Origin: Flavobacteriales bacterium | GTDB taxonomy: Bacteria > Bacteroidota > Bacteroidia > Flavobacteriales_D > Sanyastnellaceae | Length of the DNA: 43,021 bases | Reading direction: 5' to 3' | Assembly (NCBI GenBank): GCA_016722445.1 | Contig: JADKIZ010000022.1 | Coordinates: forward strand, 1-43,021 | In this document: positions 30,856 through 38,174 of the stretch, one piece after another | Position numbering within the stretch: the first letter of the stretch is position 1 | Layout of the letters: every line of letters begins with the position of its first letter | Program-made: the position numbers and the translations under genes | Notes under the pieces: model-generated | What the model was told of the DNA's origin: nothing | The model's input: only the letters and a program-made list of their open reading frames with translations | Databases searched by the model: none

Positions 30856-31278
30856 ATGTTTGAAAATTTAGCAACAATCATTTATGTGATCATCATATCA
30901 TGTATTGCGGGATCGACGACATATTTCATTGAGTTTCTTATTGGAAATCCAAATGAGGACAAAGTGAACCTGAGATCAATCTTTTCATGGATTGGAGTTT
31001 TGATTGATGAAGGTTATCACAGGACGGAAACTAAAGTTTCAGATTATATGAATGAAAGAGGTGGATCAAATTTGCTCAGTACTACACAAAAATTAAGGGT
31101 GACATTCATGCTAAATTGGTACAAGGCACTTGGAGCCTGTCATCTTTGTCTCAATGTTTATGTGACATCAATAGTCACTTTACTAGTCTATCACTTCACC
31201 GACGTATCAATGTGGTGGGTATTGTTATCGCTTCCGGTTTCATCAATGTTTTTACAATGGCTTTATCAGAGGTTCTGA
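30856..31278 (+). CDS. membrane protein (140 aa)
   Basis: An N-terminal membrane helix (residues 5-26), a soluble middle with many charged residues, then NWYKALGACHLCLNVYVTSIVTLL with a CX2C in or near the membrane, and a C-terminal membrane segment. The ALGAC..C.N motif recalls DUF1360-type phage proteins. It ends the head-tail operon; a terminator follows. Function unknown. Confidence 0.55.
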   Translation: MFENLATIIYVIIISCIAGSTTYFIEFLIGNPNEDKVNLRSIFSWIGVLIDEGYHRTETKVSDYMNERGGSNLLSTTQKLRVTFMLNWYKALGACHLCLNVYVTSIVTLLVYHFTDVSMWWVLLSLPVSSMFLQWLYQRF

Positions 31279-31305
31279 CCTCAGTTTGCTCATAGATTTT
31301 GGTTG

Positions 31306-31338
31306 TAAAAGGTCGCAATTTGTGGCCTTTTACTATTT
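31306..31338 (+). terminator. rho-independent terminator ending the structural region
   Basis: TAAAAGGTC (31306-31314) pairs with GGCCTTTTA (31324-31332; one G.U), followed by CTATTTTTT. Confidence 0.75.
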
Positions 31339-31421
31339 TTTAACATGCGTGAAAACCCCATAAACACTAATAAAGTGAAAATATTTCTAAAAATTAGTAG
31401 GATTGAGAAAATATTTGAATA

Positions 31422-31429
31422 TATATTTG
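31422..31429 (+). promoter_or_regulatory. -7 box TATATTTG
   Basis: TATATTTG precedes ATG 31465 by 35 bases with an A-rich leader. The ATG at 31432 is too close to be downstream of the transcription start, which decides the start choice. Confidence 0.6.
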
Positions 31430-31464
31430 CCATGTCAATCAATAACAAACAAAAATTTCGCACA

Positions 31465-31671
31465 ATGAAAGCATCAGGAACAACAGGCACAGGACGCCAT
31501 TTCAGAGTATCTTCCAACAAATCAGCACGCACATTCACCGTAGTAGTTGATGGAACAAAATACCGCACTGTTAAAATGAACCAGGAAGAATTTCAGTCAT
31601 GTCTGAACAACACGGCAAATGATTGGAACTATTTCCTAAAATCCAGCAGTGACTACTATGTTGTGAAATAA
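31465..31671 (+). CDS. small basic protein (68 aa)
   Basis: MKASGTTGTGRHFRVSSNKS... is a compact, basic, probably beta-rich protein ending in LKSSSDYYVVK. It has its own strong promoter box and is followed by two tandem hairpins, so it is a single-gene unit, possibly highly expressed early. Starts at 31345 and 31432 are rejected because they lie before or at the predicted transcription start. Not recognised. Confidence 0.6.
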   Translation: MKASGTTGTGRHFRVSSNKSARTFTVVVDGTKYRTVKMNQEEFQSCLNNTANDWNYFLKSSSDYYVVK

Positions 31672-31672
31672 C

Positions 31673-31740
31673 CTCCGCTGTTTCCGCGAAATTCAGCGGA
31701 GCACGCCGCCCCGCCTTATTCGTGAGTGCGGGGTTTTGGC
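31673..31740 (+). terminator. two tandem perfect hairpins
   Basis: CTCCGCTG (31673-31680) pairs with CAGCGGAG (31694-31701), and CCCCGC (31709-31714) pairs with GCGGGG (31728-31733), the second followed by TTTT. They start two bases after the 31465 gene and probably end its transcript. Confidence 0.6.
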
Positions 31741-31758
31741 GGCAAAAGACAACACCAA

Positions 31759-31950
31759 ATGCAAACACTATTCATGCTCTGGTCTATGGTAGCAATATTC
31801 ACCTGCATCATTAACATAGTTGTGGCTATTGAGAACTGGAAAGAATTTAGAAAAGAGTCGATGGCATTATTAATTTTAGTAATTGCATCTTATTCGGCAT
31901 TCTTATTTTTGGTGGACACATCAAATACATTCTCAAATATTAATCAGTAG
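31759..31950 (+). CDS. small membrane protein (63 aa)
   Basis: ATG 31759 is the first start after the hairpin region (the ORF also opens at 31726 inside it). Two hydrophobic segments, about residues 4-23 and 34-53, predict a two-pass membrane protein. No family recognised. Confidence 0.5.
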   Translation: MQTLFMLWSMVAIFTCIINIVVAIENWKEFRKESMALLILVIASYSAFLFLVDTSNTFSNINQ

Positions 31951-31992
31951 TTGTCCGGCTAAAATTGGTTTAAACATCAATATCATATAGCA

Positions 31993-32130
31993 ATGATGCA
32001 CGTCTCCCATACAGCATACCCACCAATTAACCTGCACGATCGTAAAATGAATGAGGACTTTCAAAGGTTCTTAATCAAACTTAGGAAGCAGGTTAAACAT
32101 GAAGCAACCAAACAATTCTCGAAAAAATGA
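31993..32130 (+). CDS. small basic protein (45 aa)
   Basis: ATG 31993 (or ATG 31996) to TGA 32128-32130, which overlaps the next ATG at 32127 as ATGA. The product MMHVSHTAYPPINLHDRKMN... has a Lys/Arg-rich helix at its C-terminus (RFLIKLRKQVKHEATK). The coupling to the next gene is the main support. Unknown function. Confidence 0.5.
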   Translation: MMHVSHTAYPPINLHDRKMNEDFQRFLIKLRKQVKHEATKQFSKK

Positions 32131-32429
32131 AAAATTCTGAAAGGATAAAAATAGCAATTCAGGAAACTGACAACGACTTGCGAGAATTTGGATTACAAAA
32201 ACAATACAATCGAGCGATTCGTTCAGAAACATTTGAGGAAGTTTGGTTGCCATTACTGGAGCGAGTAACCGGTGTGTGTGTTTGTAGAAACGGATGTTAC
32301 GAATTTTATTTCAATAATCAGAGGATTCAGTTCTATCCAAAGGCAAATAGACTTCTTTTCACAAAAGAAAACAGGTGGCAATCAGGCGGGTTGAAATGGA
32401 TCGTCAAAACATTTAAAATCAATTCATAA
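32127..32429 (+). CDS. hypothetical protein (100 aa)
   Basis: MKNSERIKIAIQETDNDLRE... is alpha/beta, with GVCVCRNGCYEFYFNNQRIQ in the middle. Coupled at both ends: ATGA with the 45-aa gene, TAATG with the next. Not recognised. Confidence 0.6.
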   Translation: MKNSERIKIAIQETDNDLREFGLQKQYNRAIRSETFEEVWLPLLERVTGVCVCRNGCYEFYFNNQRIQFYPKANRLLFTKENRWQSGGLKWIVKTFKINS

Positions 32430-32914
32430 TGAAAGTATCCGAACTAACATTTGATGAGTGCAGAGGATTTCTTCTTCAAAGAGCTGAACCAATTCTGAAG
32501 ACTAAAATTCATCCTGGAGAATTCATTCGTAATTCATCGCTTTCAGTATTCGTTGAGTGGAAAATGGAAACTTTGAGAAAATCAGGTGATGTTGAAATTG
32601 TAATTGATCAACCTGATAAGCATAGCAGTTTTGGAGTTTATTTCAAAGCCTATACCAGATATCAAGATGATGAAGAAAATAAAATTTACCAAGGCGACTA
32701 CATCGGAAAGAAGTCACTACCACATCATCGTTGGCTTGTGAAAATCGGAAAGAATGAATTCGTATGTCAATCTCAGCGGTACATTCAAACTAAGGGTTGG
32801 TTTAAGACGCCAAATGAAAACCATGAACCCAGTTTGTTGCAGATATTGAGTGAAGGAAATGTGAAGTTCCCTGAGCTGTCAAGGCAGGTTGGGTTAATGG
32901 AAAGGAAGGTGTGA
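32429..32914 (+). CDS. hypothetical protein (161 aa)
   Basis: ATG 32429 shares a base with the preceding TAA. A mixed alpha/beta soluble protein, MKVSELTFDECRGFLLQRAE..., with no visible catalytic motif. It lies in a run of small early-type genes. Not recognised. Confidence 0.6.
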   Translation: MKVSELTFDECRGFLLQRAEPILKTKIHPGEFIRNSSLSVFVEWKMETLRKSGDVEIVIDQPDKHSSFGVYFKAYTRYQDDEENKIYQGDYIGKKSLPHHRWLVKIGKNEFVCQSQRYIQTKGWFKTPNENHEPSLLQILSEGNVKFPELSRQVGLMERKV

Positions 32915-32968
32915 ATCACGCAAGTTTATTCACTGTAAAATAGAATTATTCAATCAATCTTATACAAC

Positions 32969-33172
32969 ATGAAAAAAATCCACACAATTTTTACACTCAT
33001 AATGATCATTTTGCTCATTGCCGCATCATTTATCCTCGGAAGAGAGTCGGCGATTCACCAGCCTCACCAAGTAATCGAGATCACCTCAGACGGATCGAGT
33101 GACACCACTCTCCTTCCATTGGATTCATTGCACCGTATCGGGTGTCAATCAAGGTATATTTTAATCAAGTAA
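32969..33172 (+). CDS. small protein with N-terminal membrane anchor (67 aa)
   Basis: MKKIHTIFTLIMIILLIAAS is a signal anchor; no lipobox Cys follows and no clear cleavage site is present, so the short polar domain after residue 26 would be displayed outside the inner membrane. Could be a spanin-like or exclusion peptide; nothing proves either. Confidence 0.5.
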   Translation: MKKIHTIFTLIMIILLIAASFILGRESAIHQPHQVIEITSDGSSDTTLLPLDSLHRIGCQSRYILIK

Positions 33173-33196
33173 ATCAAATCAATTAAAACAAATAGT

Positions 33197-33498
33197 ATGA
33201 AAAATCAATTATTCACACCAAACCAATTCTACATCATCCGTGCTGATAAAGCCGGTGTATTCTTAGCTAAAATCGAGAGTATCGAAGGTGATACAATCGT
33301 ATGTAACAGTCTTCGCCGCCTGTATTACTGGGAGGGTGCGCTTGATGTTACTCAAATTGCCGCACATGGAGTTGACAGACCTCAATCGTGCAAATTCTCA
33401 ACGCAATTGGCGATTACTGACAAATCAACAATATTCAATGCGATTGAGTTCCATCCCGCATCGGACAAAGCTATTGAATCAATTAATTCTGTCAAAGA

Positions 33499-33514
<16 letters not shown>
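33197..33514 (+). CDS. hypothetical protein (105 aa)
   Basis: MKNQLFTPNQFYIIRADKAG... is a compact beta-rich domain (VFLAKIESIEGDTIVCNS), ending in a short helix. Its last 16 bases overlap the start of the Gly-X repeat protein. The leader is A-rich. Not recognised; it resembles small phage proteins of the same layout as the second half of its neighbour (both bear a 'F.P.Q.Y.I..' type start). Confidence 0.6.
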
Positions 33515-34200
<686 letters not shown>

Positions 34201-34213
34201 AAATACCCGTAAA

Positions 34214-34243
34214 GAACCACCGCGTAAGAGTGGTTCACTTTTT
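34214..34243 (+). terminator. rho-independent terminator
   Basis: GAACCAC (34214-34220) pairs perfectly with GTGGTTC (34230-34236), followed by ACTTTTT. Confidence 0.75.
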
Positions 34244-34264
34244 AAATCAGTAAATTAAAACAAC

Positions 34265-34612
34265 ATGAGTAACGAAAAAAGTGTCAAAAAAGCAACTAAC
34301 CCCCCATTGAGTAAGGGTGCTGTTAGCGGTAGTTTAAACCACTTTCAGTTTCACGGCTCAATCATATATGACGAGCGAAGGAAAATATTAGAGGAAGCGA
34401 GATACGAGCCGAAGATTGTAAAACACGAACGATATACCGATGGTTCATTTGTAAAAGAGCGAGGGGAAAACTCAACTACATTTTTCCATAACGGAAAACT
34501 ATATTATTTTATGACAACACATCACGGAGCAATATCTAATTTCTTTGAGTTGAACACTTCAAAGGAAAAATGTATAGACGGGCAATATGGTGTGTATTAC
34601 GAAGTGGTTTAA
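34265..34612 (+). CDS. cassette A protein fused to platform leader (115 aa)
   Basis: ATG 34265 follows an A-rich leader after a terminator. Residues 1-20 (MSNEKSVKKATNPPLSKGAV) are the platform leader, similar to residues 1-20 of the 21146 gene (NP.SPALQQGAV). The junction GGTGCTGTTA lies at GAV, and the cargo begins SGSLNHFQFHGSIIYDERRK. The cargo is alpha/beta with no recognised motif. Base composition becomes AT-rich within the cargo, unlike the neighbouring phage genes. Confidence 0.6.
   Translation: MSNEKSVKKATNPPLSKGAVSGSLNHFQFHGSIIYDERRKILEEARYEPKIVKHERYTDGSFVKERGENSTTFFHNGKLYYFMTTHHGAISNFFELNTSKEKCIDGQYGVYYEVV
34293..34325 (+). other. left attachment-like site of cassette platform 2
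   Basis: CAACTAACCCC...CATTGAGTAAGGGTGCTGTTA; the last ten bases are identical to the left site at 21197-21206. CTAAC and GTTAG at its two ends are complementary. Confidence 0.5.
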
Positions 34613-34635
34613 ATTACCGCTAAATTACCGCTAAC
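34322..34635 (+). mobile_element. integron-like cassette A (unknown cargo)
   Basis: GTTAGCGGTAGTTTA (34322-34336) is the reverse complement of TAAATTACCGCTAAC (34621-34635) at 14 of 15 positions. The right end carries a tandem duplication of AAATTACCGCT (34611 and 34622). Confidence 0.6.
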
Positions 34636-34722
34636 GGTTGCGGCTTTGTGTCTGTTTGCCCCTTGCACAAAGTTTAAATTTAACGACAAACTTGATGGGG
34701 CAAATAGCACAAAACCGCTGTT
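34621..34722 (+). repeat. attC-like palindromic site between cassettes A and B
   Basis: TACCGCTAAC, then GCGGCTTTGTG (34640-34650) pairing with CACAAAACCGC (34708-34718; one mismatch) and TTTGCCCC (34655-34662) pairing with GGGGCAAA (34697-34704), then T and GTTATAAG. The order AAC / imperfect stem / GTT and the roughly 100-base length fit integron attC sites. Confidence 0.6.
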
Positions 34723-35724
34723 ATAAGTTGGCTGCGGATTATTTATCGAAAAACTTAAATCGAAGCACTAAACAAAATTATTTAAAATAGCGAAGGGATG
34801 GAAAAAGATTTATTTGGAAATGAAATTATTAAACACCTATCAATAAAGGATAGGTTTATTGTACCACCATTTTCTATTTTAGATGGAAACAGCGGTGATT
34901 GGATGGATAGATTAAGACGTTGGAAAATGCTTAATGTAAAATCTGAAATAGGAAGAAACGACAACATATTATTTAATCAAGGGTTAGAGAAATATATGCC
35001 AAACTATAACAATACATCAATATTTGACCCTGTATTATGCGAATTAATGTATCGTTGGTTTTGTCCAGACAATGGGTTAATTATTGACCCGTTCGCTGGT
35101 GGTTCGGTTCGTGGAATTGTAGCAAATCATTTAGGCTATAAATATACGGGAATTGAATTAAGGCAAGAACAAGTAAACAGTAATAGAGAACAGGCATTAG
35201 ATATACTTGACGTTAATAATCAACCGCAGTGGTATATTGGAGATAGCGAACAAATACTAAATGATTTAATACCTAAATATGATTTTGCGTTTACTTGCCC
35301 ACCTTATTTTAATCTTGAAGTATATTCGGATTTACAAGATGATTTAAGTACTATGACTTATCAAGATTTTTTATTGAAGTATGAGGCAATAATCATTAAG
35401 ACAATTGCAAAACTTAAACAAGATTGTTTTTTTGCAATAGTTGTAGGTGAAGTAAGAGATAAGCAGGGGTATTATTTGGATTTTGTAGGAGATACAAAAA
35501 AAATATTTATGCGAAATGGTATGAAATATTACAATGACTTTGTTTACAAAGAACGAGGATTGTTATCTGCTGCATTTAGGGTAAACAATAATTTTGTTAA
35601 GTCTAAAAAAAATGTAAAAATTCATCAAAATGTAATTGTATTTAAAAAGTGCGGTGGGGCTATTTTAAATAATTTTTAAACGGAATTGTCAAAAGAATCA
35701 GGAACGTAGCAGCTTGCTTATAAC
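34720..35724 (+). mobile_element. integron-like cassette B (DNA methyltransferase 1)
   Basis: GTTATAAGTTGGCTGC (34720-34735) matches the reverse complement of GCAGCTTGCTTATAAC (35709-35724) at 13 of 16 positions. It encloses one methyltransferase gene and is clearly AT-rich. Confidence 0.6.
34798..35679 (+). CDS. DNA methyltransferase (N4-cytosine/N6-adenine type)
   Basis: 293 aa. IIDPFAGGSVRGI (motif I, residues 95-107) binds S-adenosylmethionine and FTCPPYF (motif IV, 165-171) is the catalytic loop of amino-methyltransferases; motif I precedes motif IV. No endonuclease gene is near, so it is an orphan enzyme, and its target base (N4-cytosine or N6-adenine) cannot be decided. It occupies cassette B, far more AT-rich than surrounding phage genes, a sign of recent transfer. 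Probable use: protecting phage DNA from host restriction. Confidence 0.75.
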   Translation: MEKDLFGNEIIKHLSIKDRFIVPPFSILDGNSGDWMDRLRRWKMLNVKSEIGRNDNILFNQGLEKYMPNYNNTSIFDPVLCELMYRWFCPDNGLIIDPFAGGSVRGIVANHLGYKYTGIELRQEQVNSNREQALDILDVNNQPQWYIGDSEQILNDLIPKYDFAFTCPPYFNLEVYSDLQDDLSTMTYQDFLLKYEAIIIKTIAKLKQDCFFAIVVGEVRDKQGYYLDFVGDTKKIFMRNGMKYYNDFVYKERGLLSAAFRVNNNFVKSKKNVKIHQNVIVFKKCGGAILNNF

Positions 35725-35842
35725 GTATGGTGCTTTGCGAAGGCGGGGCTTAGAAGAACAAATGTTGAATTAACCACAAAAGATAATTAGATGCAGAAAG
35801 TTGAAAATATAGACGAAACCCCGCTTTTGCAAAGCACGTGTT
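35709..35842 (+). repeat. attC-like palindromic site between cassettes B and C
   Basis: After ...TTATAAC, GTGCTTTGC (35730-35738) pairs perfectly with GCAAAGCAC (35829-35837) and GCGGGG (35743-35748) with CCCCGC (35819-35824), then GTGTTACC opens cassette C. Length about 130 bases, within the known range of attC sites. Confidence 0.6.
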
Positions 35843-36518
35843 ACCAGCAGTGCCTTCATCGGAGGTTTATTTGGAAGATTGTGTAAAGGCATTAAAACGC
35901 TTTAACGATAACCATTTTGATTTGGCAATAGTTGACCCGCCTTATGGGATTGGAGCAGGTAAAAAGTCATTCCAAAGTGGAACAAGAAAAAGTTACAACC
36001 ATACCGATAAAGATTGGGATGCTTCAACTCCAACGGATGAATATTGGAATGAACTTTTTAGGGTTTCTAAAAATCAAATTGTGTGGGGTGCAAATTACTA
36101 TGCGGATAAATTACCAATAAGTAGAGGTTGGGTATATTGGCATAAAATGGTATTGACCGATAATTATTCGCAAGGTGAATTAGCTTGGACCTCTTTTGAT
36201 TGTGTTATGAAATTTGTTGAATATAAATATCAGGGTAATTATTTAGGATTTAGAAATAGTATTACAACTCAAAGCTCAACAAAAGAAGAAACACGAATAC
36301 ACCCAACCCAAAAGCCAATAGCATTGTATGAATGGCTAATAAAGGAATTTGCAAAAGAAGGCGATTTGATTTTAGATACCCATTTAGGAAGTGGAAGCAG
36401 TAGGATTGCAGCGTATAAAGGCGGGTTCAACTTTGTAGGATTTGAAATAGACCAAGAATATTATGAGAAACAAGAAAAGCGTTTTAATGACTTTAAATCA
36501 CAACTGCGGTTGTTTTAG
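35838..36518 (+). CDS. DNA adenine methyltransferase-like (N6 type), cassette C
   Basis: 226 aa if started at GTG 35838; GTG 35850 or TTG 35871 (after a GGAGG at 35861) are alternatives, since no ATG exists before VYLEDCVKALKRF. IVDPPYGIG (motif IV, about residues 31-39) comes first, then IHPTQKP (154-160) and LILDTHLGSGSS (motif I, 177-188): the beta-class order of N6-adenine and N4-cytosine methylases, with DPPY favouring adenine. Orphan, no nuclease partner. The start of the ORF lies inside the cassette boundary, so the real start is uncertain. Confidence 0.75.
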   Translation: MLPAVPSSEVYLEDCVKALKRFNDNHFDLAIVDPPYGIGAGKKSFQSGTRKSYNHTDKDWDASTPTDEYWNELFRVSKNQIVWGANYYADKLPISRGWVYWHKMVLTDNYSQGELAWTSFDCVMKFVEYKYQGNYLGFRNSITTQSSTKEETRIHPTQKPIALYEWLIKEFAKEGDLILDTHLGSGSSRIAAYKGGFNFVGFEIDQEYYEKQEKRFNDFKSQLRLF

Positions 36519-36543
36519 CACGGTCGCTGGCATTGCTGGTAAC
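35840..36543 (+). mobile_element. integron-like cassette C (DNA methyltransferase 2)
   Basis: GTTACCAGCAGTGCC (35840-35854) is the reverse complement of GGCATTGCTGGTAAC (36529-36543) at 14 of 15 positions. It holds just the methyltransferase gene and joins directly to the conserved right core. Confidence 0.6.
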
Positions 36544-36576
36544 TACTGTACTTGGATGACACCCTCATCCAAGTAC
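36544..36576 (+). other. right core hairpin of cassette platform 2
   Basis: TACT, then GTACTTGGATGA (36548-36559) perfectly paired with TCATCCAAGTAC (36565-36576) around CACCC. The same element closes platform 1 at 21456. Confidence 0.65.
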
Positions 36577-36617
36577 ACCACAAATAAGTATGAATCAGGA
36601 ACAAATCAATTAAAGCA

Positions 36618-36893
36618 ATGAAAAAATATTTTAACGAAAAACACGAGGCGATCATTCGTACAACCCTTTTTTATGCCGAATCAACAGATGGTAAAAAAGA
36701 CGGTGACCGCATTACAACGCGCAATAAGGTTGATGTGATTAATTGGAATCAACCAAAGTATGACCAATTTGGAAACCACATTGGGATAGAGTTGGTTTCG
36801 ATGAGTCGGGATCAATTATTTGACCTGCATGAGCAATGTAAGCAAATAGAAAGCAAATTGTTTATGTCGGAATATTCGTCACTACCATTTTAA
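36618..36893 (+). CDS. hypothetical protein (91 aa)
   Basis: MKKYFNEKHEAIIRTTLFYA... is a soluble alpha/beta protein ending in a helix (SRDQLFDLHEQCKQIESKL). It is the first gene after the cassette array and has normal phage codon use again. Not recognised. Confidence 0.6.
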   Translation: MKKYFNEKHEAIIRTTLFYAESTDGKKDGDRITTRNKVDVINWNQPKYDQFGNHIGIELVSMSRDQLFDLHEQCKQIESKLFMSEYSSLPF

Positions 36894-36945
36894 TCAATAA
36901 AGAGATGAGAGAAATACTATTATGAAACGAGAAATTTAAAAGCAA

Positions 36946-37179
36946 ATGAGGTGCTATCACGTATATGATGAAGAAGCGGGAAAGGTTCTCATTCCTGGGT
37001 GCTGGAGTTCTGCATGGGATGGACACAACAGAAACTGCACGTGCTACCCTAAAAACTTAGAAAAAAACTTAGAAAATGAATTAGTAAAAGAGCTGAGGGC
37101 TTCAATAGCAATATTACAAAGAGAGAATTACAAACTTGTTAGAGAAGTAGAGAGGCTAAGTAAAAAGCTAAAGCAATGA
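36946..37179 (+). CDS. small Cys-containing coiled-coil protein (77 aa)
   Basis: MRCYHVYDEEAGKVLIPGCW followed by ...NCTCYP is a pattern (C-Y-H..DEE.GKV.IPGC...CTC) I associate with short zinc-binding phage proteins. Residues 43-77 are a charged coiled coil. Its stop overlaps the next ATG (ATGA at 37176). Function unknown. Confidence 0.6.
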   Translation: MRCYHVYDEEAGKVLIPGCWSSAWDGHNRNCTCYPKNLEKNLENELVKELRASIAILQRENYKLVREVERLSKKLKQ

Positions 37180-37853
37180 AAAAATTCATACCACTTTTAT
37201 TCACCACCGATATGATGGTGGCAAATCTTGAAGGAATAAAGAACCAGACCAGAAGAGGTCGAGGACTTGATGTAATCAATGAGAATCCTGATGACTGGCA
37301 GCTAACCGACATATCTATTTGTGCGGATAGCATCTTCGTCACATTCACGAGTAAACATGGATCACACAGCACTATCAAATGCCCATACGGAAGGCCAAGT
37401 AACGTACTTTGGTTCAGAGAGAAGTGGAGACGTAACGAAGCGATGACAGGCCCTCCATTCCATTGGTATGCTCTGAATGATGTGTACACTGATCCTGACA
37501 ATGAGATATGGAAGCCCGGTATCCATATGCCAGCCTCCGCTTGCCGGGCTTTTGGAGTGATTGAAGAAATCCGGATTGAGCGGCTTCGAGACATTTCGGA
37601 GCAGGACGCGATTGATGAGGGTATTGAAGCAAAATCCTTAGAAAGCGTTGGCGGATTAGTCGTGTATAAAAACTATATGCTTGTAAATCATTACACGACG
37701 CCAGTTCAGTCTTATTTCTCGCTTTTCGAGTCAATCAATGGAGGTGGACTCACTTATAAGAACCCTTGGTTATGGCAGGTGAAGTACAAATTCACAACCG
37801 AAGAACAGGAGGGATGGAAGCAATATGTACAAAAATTAATTTCTGAAAAATAG
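37176..37853 (+). CDS. ASCH-domain-like protein
   Basis: 225 aa. The order PLLFTTDMMVANLEGIKNQTRR, VLWFREKW (77-84), KPGIHMPASACRAFGVIEEI and RLRDISEQDAIDEGI is typical of ASCH-like (PUA-related) phage proteins. ASCH domains bind RNA or modified nucleosides; some are amidohydrolases of acetylated cytidine. In phages they are often found near recombination genes. The specific substrate is not known. Confidence 0.6.
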   Translation: MKKFIPLLFTTDMMVANLEGIKNQTRRGRGLDVINENPDDWQLTDISICADSIFVTFTSKHGSHSTIKCPYGRPSNVLWFREKWRRNEAMTGPPFHWYALNDVYTDPDNEIWKPGIHMPASACRAFGVIEEIRIERLRDISEQDAIDEGIEAKSLESVGGLVVYKNYMLVNHYTTPVQSYFSLFESINGGGLTYKNPWLWQVKYKFTTEEQEGWKQYVQKLISEK

Positions 37854-37875
37854 TAGGAATGAGATCGAAACCATT

Positions 37876-37883
37876 TATGTTTG
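37876..37883 (+). promoter_or_regulatory. -7 box TATGTTTG
   Basis: TATGTTTG lies 22 bases after the 37176 gene and 19 bases before ATG 37903. It would start the regulator/RecT/nuclease/replication unit. Confidence 0.6.
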
Positions 37884-37902
37884 CAAAGTCAATCAATCGA
37901 AT

Positions 37903-38154
37903 ATGAAAATTCAAATCAACAAAGCAATTTATCATTACAACCTCAATGTGAAAAAGGAAGATCAAAAGGATCTAACTATTGAGGCACTGGCAGAAAAAGT
38001 AATTACCAGTAAAAGATCGCTTTCATCTTCAAAGGTTAAAGCACTTCAACAATGGCAGTCAGGTAATATGTACGTCAAAGCATGTACAGTAGAACACCTT
38101 GAAAGGATTTCTAAAATTACTGGTTATCCAATCTGCAAACTGATTTCAAAGTAA
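37903..38154 (+). CDS. Cro/CI-type helix-turn-helix regulator
   Basis: 83 aa. LTIEALAEKVITSKRSLSSS and a recognition-helix-like segment followed by CTVEHLERISKITGYPICKL match the five-helix XRE fold with the usual 'L..I......I..L' ending. It is the first gene after a promoter box and precedes RecT, as expected for an early regulator. Confidence 0.6.
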   Translation: MKIQINKAIYHYNLNVKKEDQKDLTIEALAEKVITSKRSLSSSKVKALQQWQSGNMYVKACTVEHLERISKITGYPICKLISK

Positions 38155-38174
38155 ACAATCAATAATCAATAACT

